Assembly: GCF_009758125.1 (NCBI RefSeq)
Contig: NZ_WRXO01000007.1
Location: 186,001-250,000 of the forward strand
Length of the DNA stretch: 64,000 nucleotides
Direction: 5' to 3'
Source: Chitinophaga oryziterrae
GTDB lineage: Bacteria > Bacteroidota > Bacteroidia > Chitinophagales > Chitinophagaceae
The position numbers were made by a program, and so were the translations under genes. Positions 7,852 through 18,400 of this stretch are shown in pieces. Position 1 is the first letter of the stretch; each line of letters opens with the position of its first letter. The notes beneath the pieces are model-generated. The model was not told the DNA's origin and did not search any database. It saw nothing but the letters and a program-made list of their open reading frames with translations.

Positions 7852-8445
7852 ATGGATGGGGCCAAAACAGAAATATCTTTACTCCATGATCTTGCCGGCG
7901 GAAGTTTTGCTGCTTTTGAAACATTGTATCATCAGTACAAGCAGGCTGTATATGCCAATATATATAAGATGGTAAGGCAGCCGGAAGCTGCAGAGGATAT
8001 TTTGCAGGAAGTGTTCCTGGCGCTCTGGCAGAACCGGCAGAAGGTCCACCAGGATAAATCTGTGGCAGGATGGCTTTTTGTGGTGAGTTATAATAAGGCC
8101 GCTACTTATCTGAAGCAACAATTAAAATCAGCCATTGTACTGGATGAATACCCCGAAAACCTTCCACAGGAGGAACAGGACGAGGATGAACTGTATCATA
8201 TACAGTTGTCTGTAGTAGAAGATGCGATTAACCATTTACCTGCCCGTAAGAAAGAAGTATTCCGTTTATGCCGCCTGGAAGGCAGGCCCTATGAAGAAGT
8301 AGCAGAAATAGTAGGGATCTCGGTGCCATCCGTGAAAGATTACCTGAAACAGTCCACACGTTTTATTAAAAGCTATGTACAGGGGGAATATACCTCTGGT
8401 CTTACCACTTTATCCCTGCTGATCATTTTCCTCGAAAATTACTGA
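7852..8445 (+). CDS. ECF-type RNA polymerase sigma-70 factor
   Basis: A 197-residue extracytoplasmic-function sigma factor. Region 2 is visible as FAAFETLYHQYKQAVYANIY and AAEDILQEVFLALWQNR, and region 4 as INHLPARKKEVFRLCRLEG followed by YEEVAEIVGISVPSVKDYLK. I chose this start because it gives the normal ECF length and lies just downstream of an exact -7 element; longer in-frame starts would overlap or crowd the divergent dioxygenase gene. The FecR-like gene follows 66 bp later, so this is the classic sigma/anti-sigma control module of a SusCD locus. Confidence 0.9.
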   Translation: MDGAKTEISLLHDLAGGSFAAFETLYHQYKQAVYANIYKMVRQPEAAEDILQEVFLALWQNRQKVHQDKSVAGWLFVVSYNKAATYLKQQLKSAIVLDEYPENLPQEEQDEDELYHIQLSVVEDAINHLPARKKEVFRLCRLEGRPYEEVAEIVGISVPSVKDYLKQSTRFIKSYVQGEYTSGLTTLSLLIIFLENY

Positions 8446-8511
8446 GTTAACAATCTGGTAACATTAGAATCATCCCCTTTTGCTCCCTCACGGAGTATTT
8501 ACTATTGAATC

Positions 8512-9519
8512 ATGGAAGATATCCAACATCTCATAGAAAAATTCTGGGCAGGTAAGATCTCCGCAACAGAAAAGCAGCAATTGTTCGAATATATGAACAA
8601 TAACGAGGCTGCGTGGAAAGAATATATGGAACAGTCATATGCTGACAGTCGTGAAGAACTGTTAAGCGGACCCGCCGGAGAAAGAGTATTGCAGGGATTG
8701 CGTGAACAGATAATAGTTACTAAGAAGGTAAGCATTATCCCTGTGTGGGGCCGCTGGGCCGCCGCCGCGATGATCATTGTGATGGCAGGATGGGGATTCT
8801 TCCATGTAAATAATGATACGCGTTCGCTGGCGATGAAAACAGCGCCGGTAAAGCAATTATTGCAGCACAGTAATACCGGCAGGCATATGGAAATAATAGC
8901 GCTGTCTGATGGTTCTGAAGTGCAGTTACAACCAGGTGGTATGATCAGTTATTATCCATCGTTTGATAGCCTGGAACGTAATATCTCATTAGAAGGGACC
9001 GCATTATTTAAAGTAGCAAAAGATCATAAACGTCCTTTCAGTGTTACTGCAAAAGGGTTTACCACTACTGCACTGGGGACTGTTTTTTCTATTAGTACCA
9101 TACAGTCGGATAAGTTATCTGTGAAACTGCTGGAAGGAAAGGTAGTTGTAAAGACTGCAAGGGGTAGTGATCTGGTGATGAAAGAAATGTATTTAACACC
9201 AGGACAGGAATTCGTTGTTAATACCGTACTGAAACAGTTTCATGTTGAGAATGTTGCTCCATCAAAAGAAGTACACGCAAGAGAGCATATCATCATCATG
9301 TCATTTAATAAATCGCACTTACAGGATGTATTTGCACAACTGGGCAACTATTATCATGTACAGTTTGATATAGATACGGTAGCAATAAAAGGATTGTCAT
9401 TTACAGGAACATTTGAAAAATCAGACTCCCTGCAGGTGGTATTATCAGCCATATGCAATATGAATGATCTTACATTCAATAAGGAGGGACGGAAAATAGT
9501 CATCAGCAAACAGCAATAA
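8512..9519 (+). CDS. FecR-family anti-sigma factor
   Basis: A 335-residue inner-membrane protein that would hold the ECF sigma factor inactive until the outer-membrane receptor signals. The N-terminal cytosolic part (1-75) contains FWAGKISATEKQQLFEYM. A single membrane helix spans about 78-98 (WGRWAAAAMIIVMAGW). The periplasmic FecR domain lies near 120-230 with LSDGSEVQLQPGG and FSVTAKGFTTTALGTVFSI. The C-terminal DUF4974-like region (about 260-335) contains FNKSHLQDVFAQLGNYY. It sits between the sigma gene and SusC, as expected. Confidence 0.93.
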   Translation: MEDIQHLIEKFWAGKISATEKQQLFEYMNNNEAAWKEYMEQSYADSREELLSGPAGERVLQGLREQIIVTKKVSIIPVWGRWAAAAMIIVMAGWGFFHVNNDTRSLAMKTAPVKQLLQHSNTGRHMEIIALSDGSEVQLQPGGMISYYPSFDSLERNISLEGTALFKVAKDHKRPFSVTAKGFTTTALGTVFSISTIQSDKLSVKLLEGKVVVKTARGSDLVMKEMYLTPGQEFVVNTVLKQFHVENVAPSKEVHAREHIIIMSFNKSHLQDVFAQLGNYYHVQFDIDTVAIKGLSFTGTFEKSDSLQVVLSAICNMNDLTFNKEGRKIVISKQQ

Positions 9520-9596
9520 ATCCGGATTTATAAGCATACTGTAACCGCTTCATGGGCGGTACGGGATACCTATTGTCAAAATTATAAAAGAAAAAA

Positions 9597-12500
9597 ATGC
9601 AACATCACAAGTTTTTCCGACAGTTTATAACAGTCTGTATACTGTTAATGAGTCTTACGGTACAGGCGCAGCAAACTGCCAGGATCAAGGGAATGGTCGT
9701 GAATGAAAAAGGGGAGAGTATGCCGGGTGTTACCGTGCAGATGAATGAAACCGGCAGTAAGGTTATCAAAGCCACTATGACCAATGAAAAAGGGATCTAT
9801 ACATTTGATCATTTAACAGTAGGTAGTAAATACGATTTTGTTTTCACGGCCGTTGGGTACGAAAAATATATTTCCAATGCTTACCTGATCAACGATGGTG
9901 ATAATAACTCATTACTGGTAAGAATGAATATTGCTACAAAAGCATTGGGAGATGTAGTGGTAATTGGTTACGGGCAACAATCAAGAATGAGAGTAACCGG
10001 CGTAATCTCTCAGGTGAAGTCGAAGGAACTGAGTCGTTATAGCGGGAGCAGCTTTGCACAACAGTTGGTGGGTAAAGCTGCCGGTGTTGTCATCAACGAA
10101 GCCTCCGCACAACCGGGTACGGACCCGCAGATCGTCATCAGGGGGATAGGTACATTAACCGCAGGAAGAAATCCTTTGATCGTTGTAGATGGATTTCCAT
10201 TATCAGAAGGATCTTCTTTTAATTCGATCAATCCACAGGATATTGAATCCGTAGATATCCTGAAAGATCCCGCTTCTGCCGCTATTTATGGTTCCAGAGC
10301 TGCTAACGGGGTGATTTTAGTGACAACTAAAAAAGGCAAAGCAGATCAGTTTAAAGTATCACTGGATGTATATGCCGGTACACAGCAACGCGCAGATCGT
10401 GTTAAATACGTAGATGCTTATGAAGCCGCTACTTTTTTCACGGAAGCGAGGGACTGGGGATATGTATCGAAGAACCCCGCCAACAGGAGTATTAATGATG
10501 ACAGGGCTACCCGCATTTCAAAAGGTGCTAGTCTGCGTGAGCTGCGCCTGAATTACCTGGACCCTTATCTGGCAAAACAACCCGGGCTCACCAACACTAA
10601 CTGGCAGGATGAGGTATTCAGGGATGCACAGATGAGCAGTTATAACCTGGCTATCTCCGGTGGATCTGCGAAGACAAACTATTATGTAGCCGGCAATTAT
10701 TTCAACCAGCAGGGGATTGTCATCAATAATGGATTAAAACGTTACAGCGGTACCATCAAAATAGATACTAAATTATCTGACCGTTTTGACATGGGGGTAA
10801 GCATTAATCCCTCCTGGAACTCACAAAACTATTTTGATAACAATACCAACTGGTCTAATGACCCGATAGCTGATATCTACATTATGTACCCGTTTTTCAG
10901 CCCGCGTAATGCAGACGGGTCACTGGCTATCAGTAAACAGATCATTGCCAATACCCCGGAAGATGGAGCGCTGGGAGAAAATGCGGTCGCACTGGCTACG
11001 AAGATTAAGAATAAGAGGGATTTTTTCAGAACGTTCGGGAACGGATATATGTCTTTTAAATTACTGGATGGACTGAAACTAAAAACACTGGTAGGTGGAG
11101 ATGTTGTCAGTAACCTGTTCAACTTTTATAACCCTTCCGGCATAGGACAATACAGAGGAGCTGCACCTAAACCTGCGAGCGCTATTGAGACAAGAAACCT
11201 GAATGTGAATTACCTCTGGGAGAATACCCTGAACTATACTAAAAGCTGGGGACCTCACGATCTGGATGTACTGGCAGGTTATACCTTTCAGAAGGAGTCG
11301 GGATCATCTACAGTTGTAACCGGTTCCGGTATTGCAGATGATAACATTACCAACATAGGAGGGGCCAGCGCCTTTACGGCTGTCGCTTCCCGCTATACCT
11401 GGGTACAGATCTCCTACCTGGCCCGTGCGCAGTATGCTTACCTGGATAAATATCTGTTCTCTGCTACTGTAAGACGAGACGGGTCTTCCCGTTTTGGGGA
11501 TGACAGGAAATGGGGGAATTTCCCTTCGGTAACAGCAGGCTGGATATTGAGTAAAGAAGGCTTCTTCCCGCAATCAAATGTCCTGACCTTCGCCAAGCTG
11601 CGTGCTACTTACGGACAGTCCGGTAATAACCAGATAGGTTCCTACAGTTCAAAAGCGCTGGTGAATTCGTCCAATTATGTATATGGCAATGCACTGGGAG
11701 CTGGTTTTGCTGCCACCACTACCCCTAATCCAAACCTCTCATGGGAAACAAAAACATCTTCAAACTTTGGTATTGATCTGGGCTTATGGAATCATTTCAA
11801 TATCACTGCCGATTATTATAATTCCATTACAAAGGATTTATTGCTGAATGTTCCTGTTCCTGATGCATCAGGTTTCAGTGCCTCTATCCAGAACATAGGT
11901 AAAGTAAAAAACTCGGGTTTTGAGGTGGAATTATCAGGGACCGAGATCGCGCTGGGACCTGTGAAATGGAGCTTTAGCGGCAATCTTGCTACCAACAGGA
12001 ACGTCGTGCAGGCGCTGGCTCCGGGGCAGAAGCAGATCATTACAGGTGCTGAAAGTAATTTCCGTACAAGGGTTGGCGGACCAGTGGCAGAGTTGTATGG
12101 TTATAAAGTAACGGGTGTATATAAGACACAGGCAGAGATAGATAATACGCCGCATATGACCGGTACACTGACCGGGGACTACAAAGTAGAAGATATCGAC
12201 CACAACGGAAGGATTGATACAGATGACCGTATGGGATTCGGGACCTACAATCCTAAATTTACCTACGGGTTTTCGAATAATTTCTCTTACAAGGGATTTG
12301 AACTCAGCTTTGCTTTACAGGGCATTCAGGGAAGAAAAACTTACGACAGACAGATCGCTTTATTTGATGAATCAGGAGAAGGGTTTTCTGTACCGAGCAA
12401 ATATTATTATGATCATCGTTATCATCCCATTGATAACCCCAACGGTTTCCTGGGTCAGCCTAACCTTGGTAATTTATCCAGCAACAGGAAATTGACCCGT

Positions 12501-12767
12501 GCCTCCAGTATATTCTTTAAGAAAGCAGATTACCTGCGCCTGCGTAATATTCAACTGGCATATACCCTGCCTGCAGCCTGGACTTCCAGGGTAAAGATGT
12601 CTGCTGCAAGAGTATATATCACTGCCAATAACCTTTTCACTATTACAGATTTCAGAGGATACAATCCGGATGCTACTTCTACAGATAACGTATTGACGAA
12701 TGGATTGTCAATGGCAAATTATCCGGTAGCAAAATCATTCATCATCGGGTTTAATGTCACCTTTTAA
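9597..12767 (+). CDS. SusC/RagA family TonB-dependent outer-membrane receptor
   Basis: A 1056-residue outer-membrane transporter energised by TonB. A signal peptide (about 1-24, ending TVQAQQ) leads into a carboxypeptidase-regulatory-like domain (about 28-115; GMVVNEKGESMPGVTV). A TonB-box-like VVVIGYGQQ precedes the plug domain, which carries the SusC signature GKAAGVVINEASAQPGTDPQ and the segment NPLIVVDGFP. The remainder is the 22-strand barrel ending in SFIIGFNVTF. There is no N-terminal STN secretin/TonB signalling domain, although such receptors often carry one when paired with FecR; signalling may therefore occur differently. SusD follows after 9 nt. Confidence 0.96.
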   Translation: MQHHKFFRQFITVCILLMSLTVQAQQTARIKGMVVNEKGESMPGVTVQMNETGSKVIKATMTNEKGIYTFDHLTVGSKYDFVFTAVGYEKYISNAYLINDGDNNSLLVRMNIATKALGDVVVIGYGQQSRMRVTGVISQVKSKELSRYSGSSFAQQLVGKAAGVVINEASAQPGTDPQIVIRGIGTLTAGRNPLIVVDGFPLSEGSSFNSINPQDIESVDILKDPASAAIYGSRAANGVILVTTKKGKADQFKVSLDVYAGTQQRADRVKYVDAYEAATFFTEARDWGYVSKNPANRSINDDRATRISKGASLRELRLNYLDPYLAKQPGLTNTNWQDEVFRDAQMSSYNLAISGGSAKTNYYVAGNYFNQQGIVINNGLKRYSGTIKIDTKLSDRFDMGVSINPSWNSQNYFDNNTNWSNDPIADIYIMYPFFSPRNADGSLAISKQIIANTPEDGALGENAVALATKIKNKRDFFRTFGNGYMSFKLLDGLKLKTLVGGDVVSNLFNFYNPSGIGQYRGAAPKPASAIETRNLNVNYLWENTLNYTKSWGPHDLDVLAGYTFQKESGSSTVVTGSGIADDNITNIGGASAFTAVASRYTWVQISYLARAQYAYLDKYLFSATVRRDGSSRFGDDRKWGNFPSVTAGWILSKEGFFPQSNVLTFAKLRATYGQSGNNQIGSYSSKALVNSSNYVYGNALGAGFAATTTPNPNLSWETKTSSNFGIDLGLWNHFNITADYYNSITKDLLLNVPVPDASGFSASIQNIGKVKNSGFEVELSGTEIALGPVKWSFSGNLATNRNVVQALAPGQKQIITGAESNFRTRVGGPVAELYGYKVTGVYKTQAEIDNTPHMTGTLTGDYKVEDIDHNGRIDTDDRMGFGTYNPKFTYGFSNNFSYKGFELSFALQGIQGRKTYDRQIALFDESGEGFSVPSKYYYDHRYHPIDNPNGFLGQPNLGNLSSNRKLTRASSIFFKKADYLRLRNIQLAYTLPAAWTSRVKMSAARVYITANNLFTITDFRGYNPDATSTDNVLTNGLSMANYPVAKSFIIGFNVTF

Positions 12768-12776
12768 TTATTTATC

Positions 12777-14174
12777 ATGAAGAAGATCAGCTTTATTATA
12801 TTATTGTTTTTATGTAGTTCCTGCGGTAAGGAATTATTTCAGAACCCTACTACGGAAAAAGAATCCGGTAGCTTTCTGAGTACAGAAACGGAAGTAGAGG
12901 AATATGTGAATGCGGTATATGCCAACTTACAGTTTAACGGGTTATACGGCCTGTATATGCCTGCGCTTACAGAAATCCCTACTGATAATACCTATGATGA
13001 AGTACCTGCCAATGATGATGGAATTTACGGACAGTTGGACCAGTTCACGCTCATCCCTTCCAATCTTATTATTGCTGCTGCCTGGCAGGATTCCTACAAG
13101 GCTATCCAGAAAGCAAATGTTGTACTGAACCGTATAGATAATATTACTTATGCGGTACCGGCTACAAAAGAGGCCCGTAAAGGAGAAATGAAATTCATCC
13201 GTGCATTGTTATATTTTAATCTTGTAAGATTATATGGGGATGTGCCTCTGGTGCTGAAAGAAACGACAGACCCTAATGTATATTTCGGTGCAGGACGTAC
13301 GCCCGTAGCTGATGTATATCTCCAGATCAAAAAAGACCTGACAGAAGCCATTGATGAATTACCGGTTTCTACCACTCAGGCCGGGAAAGTGATCAAAACT
13401 GCTGCGCAGTCATTACTGGGAAAGGTATACCTGACGCTGAAAGAATATCCCAATGCGGAAACCGTGCTGATGGCAGTGGTTAATTCCGGCAAACACCGCC
13501 TGATGACAAATCCGGCAGATGTTTTCAGTATCAGTAATGAGAACAATGCAGAGATTATATTTGCAGTACAGTTTGCATCAGGCATCAATGGAAATACAGA
13601 AGGGAGTACTATGTTTCAGCAGTTTAGTCCTTCCGGTACACAATCAGGCGCAAAGGGACATAACCTGCCGACAAAAAGTTTATACAATCTGTATACCGCT
13701 GCTGATAAAAGAAAAGGGACTTATATTGATGTCACTACTTCAGGGATACCTTATTGTAAGAAACTCTCTTTGCCAACGACAGTGATCACGGATGGAGGTA
13801 GTGATGTGGTCGTATTGCGCTATGCAGATGTATTGCTGATGCTGGCAGAAACAGAGAATGAACTGAAGAATATTACTACTGCCATTCCTTATCTGGACTC
13901 CGTCAGGATCAGGGCCGGCCTTACCGCCACCACCGCTCTTACACAGGATGATGTGAGGGCTGCTATTGACCTGGAAAGAAGACTGGAACTGATTGGAGAG
14001 GGACAACGCTGGTTCGACCTGTTACGCACAGGGACCGCTGTTACTGTTATGAATAAATGGTTTAATGATAATGGGATACTGACAACGATTGATAAACATA
14101 ATCTTTTAATGCCAGTGCCACAGGGACAAATAGATACAGATCCGTCTGTTAAACAAAATGAGGGATATAACTAA
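12777..14174 (+). CDS. RagB/SusD family nutrient-binding lipoprotein
   Basis: A 465-residue surface lipoprotein that caps the SusC barrel and captures substrate. The lipoprotein signal ends at a Cys near residue 16 (LFLCSSCGKE). The N-terminal TPR-like half contains YANLQFNGLYG and WQDSYKAIQKANVVLNRI, and the C terminus has the common SusD ending DLERRLELIGEGQRWFDLLR and LLMPVPQGQI. At 465 residues it is slightly shorter than many SusD proteins. It follows SusC by 9 nt and its stop codon is 1 nt from the phosphodiesterase start, so the three are probably one operon. Confidence 0.95.
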   Translation: MKKISFIILLFLCSSCGKELFQNPTTEKESGSFLSTETEVEEYVNAVYANLQFNGLYGLYMPALTEIPTDNTYDEVPANDDGIYGQLDQFTLIPSNLIIAAAWQDSYKAIQKANVVLNRIDNITYAVPATKEARKGEMKFIRALLYFNLVRLYGDVPLVLKETTDPNVYFGAGRTPVADVYLQIKKDLTEAIDELPVSTTQAGKVIKTAAQSLLGKVYLTLKEYPNAETVLMAVVNSGKHRLMTNPADVFSISNENNAEIIFAVQFASGINGNTEGSTMFQQFSPSGTQSGAKGHNLPTKSLYNLYTAADKRKGTYIDVTTSGIPYCKKLSLPTTVITDGGSDVVVLRYADVLLMLAETENELKNITTAIPYLDSVRIRAGLTATTALTQDDVRAAIDLERRLELIGEGQRWFDLLRTGTAVTVMNKWFNDNGILTTIDKHNLLMPVPQGQIDTDPSVKQNEGYN

Positions 14175-14175
14175 C

Positions 14176-15060
14176 ATGAAACAGGTACTTACATTTTTAT
14201 TACTGCTGCTTACCATATCAGTAAATGCGCAGGTGAATGCTATTATCAGTGAATTTAAAAATCCTTTAGGGAAAGAAGTACTGGTGGCTGCCCACCGGGG
14301 CGACTGGCGTAATGCGCCGGAGAATTCCATCGCTGCTATTAAGTATGCGATTGCGATGGGAGTAGATATCGTGGAGATTGATGTACAGAAAACCGCAGAT
14401 GGTCAGCTTGTCCTTATGCATGATGAGAAGATAGACCGTACCACTGCCGGTAAAGGAAAGGTGAGCGATTTCACCCTGGATTCCCTGAAAACATTATACC
14501 TGCGTAACGGATGTGGTGTCCCCACTCATCATCGTATCCCAACACTGGAAGAAGCCATGCTGGCCGCAAAAGGTAAAGTGATGATAAACCTGGATAAATC
14601 TTACAGATATATAAACGAAGCATATGCCGTGCTTGAAAAAACAGGTACTGTTAATCAGGCCATTTTTAAAGGAGATTTACCTGCCGGCAAAGTAATAAAT
14701 GACTATGCAGCTGTATTGAAAAAGATACATTACATGTCTATCGTGTCGCTGGATGATTCTGCTGCACTGTATAGTATTCATGATGCCGTGTCACAGATAG
14801 AACCGGTAGCTTTTGAGCTGATATTTAAAAGTGATACCTCTGCTATCTTATCCCATCTGAAAGATATTAAACAGTCGAGGCTATGGGTAAATGCTTTGTG
14901 GGCCAGCCTGAATGGCGGTCATTATGACGATATGGCCTTCGATGATGGCAATATAAGAGATAGCTGGCAATGGCTGCTTGACAGAGGATTTAACATTATT
15001 CAAACAGACAGGCCCGCAGCATTACTCGCTTATCTAAGGAAGAAAGGATTGCATAAGTAA
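14176..15060 (+). CDS. Exported glycerophosphodiester phosphodiesterase
   Basis: A 294-residue enzyme of the GlpQ/UgpQ fold that hydrolyses glycerophosphodiesters to glycerol 3-phosphate and an alcohol. A signal peptide is visible (MKQVLTFLLLLLTISVNAQ), so it works in the periplasm or at the surface. Catalytic and metal residues fit the family: AAHRGDWRNAPENS, VEIDVQ, and LMHDEKIDRTT. The ATG at 14176 is chosen because it starts the signal peptide; a longer frame overlaps SusD. It starts 1 nt after the SusD stop codon, showing tight coupling and suggesting that the SusCD pair handles a phosphodiester-bearing substrate. Confidence 0.93.
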   Translation: MKQVLTFLLLLLTISVNAQVNAIISEFKNPLGKEVLVAAHRGDWRNAPENSIAAIKYAIAMGVDIVEIDVQKTADGQLVLMHDEKIDRTTAGKGKVSDFTLDSLKTLYLRNGCGVPTHHRIPTLEEAMLAAKGKVMINLDKSYRYINEAYAVLEKTGTVNQAIFKGDLPAGKVINDYAAVLKKIHYMSIVSLDDSAALYSIHDAVSQIEPVAFELIFKSDTSAILSHLKDIKQSRLWVNALWASLNGGHYDDMAFDDGNIRDSWQWLLDRGFNIIQTDRPAALLAYLRKKGLHK

Positions 15061-15137
15061 TGTTTGAATTATACAACTATTAGTTGGAAATCTATATAAA
15101 TATTGGTGATAAGCTCTATCATGGCTGATGTACCCGG

Positions 15138-15169
15138 AAAAGCCCCAGACTTTATGTCTGGGGCTTTTT
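15138..15169 (+). terminator. Intrinsic terminator after the SusCD-phosphodiesterase operon
   Basis: AAAAGCCCCAGAC pairs perfectly with GTCTGGGGCTTTT around a 5-nt loop and continues into T residues. Confidence 0.92.
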
Positions 15170-15211
15170 ATGTTTTTTGATTATAAATTCCTTGTTATGT
15201 TTTTTTTCTTT

Positions 15212-15219
15212 TAATTTTG
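15212..15219 (+). promoter_or_regulatory. TAnnTTTG -7 element for the giant surface-protein operon
   Basis: TAATTTTG with a TTG 17 nt upstream. Transcription from here would leave roughly 200 nt of leader before the ATG at 15426. Confidence 0.5.
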
Positions 15220-15425
15220 CCCATAGGACACTTTAAACTAATTTGGGAAATCCTTATTTGTTTCACCCGCAGCTTTAGATACGCCAATTTAATAATTAAG
15301 AGGTCTGGTGTAGATGGATGTAGAAATCCTGTTAGAGCCCTGATTGATCTCCATAGATAACATACTAAATACTACCGGTATACGCAACTATACGGTGAGC
15401 CAATTTTTTACAACATAACTGATAC

Positions 15426-18400
15426 ATGAATAAAAACTCTACGCCTAGGTTTCTTATTGTTTTTCTATTACTACTCTGCAGCAGTGCATATGCAGCAGTA
15501 CCCTATACACTACCCGTTATTGGTAATCTGAATGGAGATGTGGTCTCTTTTACAACAGCGGGAGCAGATGTGTTTTTAGATGCAGGCCTGGATGCGACTC
15601 TCACCGCAGGAACCGCACCAGACTTTAATGGTGGGCTGCTGACGGTGGCTGTCACCACCGGAGCAAGTTACGCGGAAGATGTCCTCAATATAAAAAATGA
15701 GGGCGCTGCTGCGGGACAGATTGGTGTAGATGCTAACGTCATTGCTTATGGCGGAATTACTATAGGGACATACACAGGCGGCAATGCTGGCCGTCCTATG
15801 CGAATACGGTTGAATGCCAACGCAAGTGCAGCTGCCATAACCGCGCTGCTGAAACGAATAGCTTATCTTGATAATAATAGCAGAGCCGCTACTGCCAGCA
15901 GAACTATCAGCTTTACTTTAAGCGATGGATATGGCAGTATCAGTACAGCAGCTGCTGTAACAGTGAACTTTACTGCTATTAATCATAGTCCGATAGCTAA
16001 CAGTGAATATTATGTGACTGCGCAGGACCAGCTTATATCCCAGGTTGCACCCGGTCTTAAGGCAAATGATTATGATGTTGATGGAGATGCAGTAACGTTC
16101 AGTCCTGTCTCCCTGCCCCTGCATGGATCGTTGTCATTGAGTAATTCAGGTAGTTTTTCATATACTCCGGATGCCGGTTATACAGGACTGGATAGTTTTA
16201 CATATAAGCTCTGTGACCCGGGAGGAGCCTGTTCCTCCGATGCCAAAGCATTATTCTTTGTGGGAAGCTCAAACGTGGCTCCTGTGCCGGCGAATGATGG
16301 TTATACCATTAACCAGGATATGGCATTAGACGTAAATGCAGCTTCAGGAGTACTACAGAATGATAATGATCCTAACAGTGGATCTATACGCAATTTTAAT
16401 ATGGCCGGTTTAGTTACTAGTCCTGCTCATGGTACTCTTAAGCTATATCCGGATGGAGGGTTTTATTATGTACCAAATATTGGCTTTAGCGGCACAGACC
16501 AGTTTGTTTACAGCAATTGTGATGCGCAGGGTGCATGTGCGAATGCCACCTGTACGATTACTATAAATAGCATTAACAGTGCACCGTTGGCTATTGACGA
16601 TATTGTTACTACACCCGACTTTAAGAATCTCGGTGGGAATGTGTTAAGTAACGATACAGACAGGGAAGGTAATGCATTAACTACCTCACTGGTAACCGCC
16701 CCTGTAAATGGCAGCGTTGTATTAAATGCCGATGGCTCCTTTACTTATACATCCAATAATGGGTTCGACGGTATTGACAAATTTGAATACCAGGTATGCG
16801 ACAATGGTATTCCTTCACGCTGTGATACTGCCCTGGGAATAATTGTAGTGATCAATACGAACGACCGACCAACTATTGCTACTGCTGCACAGGCGAATGT
16901 AATGGAAGATGTACCATCTCCCATGAACAGTTTCTCCTTCGCAGATACCGATGCAGGTACAAATCCCGTAACGGTTACTTTGTCTGTAACGCCTGCTGAT
17001 GGTACATTGTCTGCCAACCCGGCAACTGGTATTATCATCGTTCCGACAGCTACGAATACAGTTATCTTGAAAGGGAGTATCACCGATATCAATAATTATA
17101 TCGCTAAGGATAGTGTGAAATTCACCGGTACTTTAAATACAAACGGTAATACCGTAGTACTGACCGTCACCATCAACGATGGTGGATTTACAGGAGCAGA
17201 TCCTGGTACTTCAGGAGATGCTAACAGTGAAGAACGGACAACGACAGTCTCCTTCTCCATAATTGCTGTAAACGACGCACCTGTGATTACGGTACCGGCA
17301 GCACAGACAGTAGCACTGAATACAAATCTTGTACTGAATAATGAAATTTCAATAGCCGATGCAGATGCTGGCAACAATACGGTAAGTGTAACCTTAAGTG
17401 TTACTGCTGGTACTATTACATTACCGCTTACGAGCGGTCTTACTTTTATAACAGGTTCCGGTACAGGGGATGTTACGTCTACTTTTAGGGGTACACTCAC
17501 TGATATAAATAATGCGTTGAGTTTCATCATATATACACCTTCCGGCAATTATTCGGGTATCGCTACATTGCAGATTACCGCAGATGACCTGGGTAATAGC
17601 GGTACCGGTGGAGCAAAGACAGATACAAAGACAGTTGATATCTCAGTAGGGCCCTTAAAACCGTTTGTTATCAACGTTACTTCAGATAACGTCAATGGGA
17701 CCTATAAAGCAGGAGATGTTGTTACTGTAAATGTAGTGTTTAATGAGATCGTGAATGTAACAGGTACCCCGCTATTAACCCTTGAAACAGGTGCTGCGGA
17801 TCGCGATGCGGTCTATACTTCCGGTAGCGGAACGACCACACTTACATTCACTTACACCGTACAAAGCGGTGATGTATCATCCGACCTGGATTATACATCT
17901 GTGAGCGCATTAAGTGGAACGGTTAAAAACAACGCCGGTAATAAAGATGCTATTTTAGATTTACCCCTGCCAGCTGCTGCCAGCTCTTTATCTGCCAACA
18001 AAAATATTAAGATAGATGGTATTGCCCCTGTGGTAAATACTGTTACATTACCAGCGGACAATACTTATATAATTGGTGATGAACTGCTGTTTGTAGTGAA
18101 TTTCAGTGAACCGGTTACCGTAACAGGCACTACTTCTTATTTACCAATCCAGATAGGTAGCGCTGCAGTGAATGCTACTTTCCTGTCTGCCACTGGCAGT
18201 ACAGCTACTTACCATTATATCATACCGGCTGGTCAGCAGGATACGGATGGTATAGGTGTAGGACAGTTACAGTCCGCTACTATTAAAGATATCGCAGGCA
18301 ATGACGCTGTATTAACATTTACGCCGGGTAGTACCGCAGGGATACTGGTAGATGCAGTGACGCCTGTGGTTACTAATGTAGCAGTAACAGCCGGTTATTA

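Larger units (their letters stand above)
15061..15425. other. 365-bp intergenic region with terminator, promoter and long leader
   Basis: It holds a strong terminator (15138-15169) for the upstream operon, then an exact TAATTTTG -7 element at 15212-15219. About 200 nt of untranslated leader follow before the giant surface-protein gene. I see no coding sequence in it. Confidence 0.7.

Noticed and set aside
9544..9560. Inverted repeat ACCGC/GCGGT before the first SusC as an ECF operator
   Set aside because: The stem is only 5 bp and I could not find the same sequence upstream of the sigma or FecR genes.
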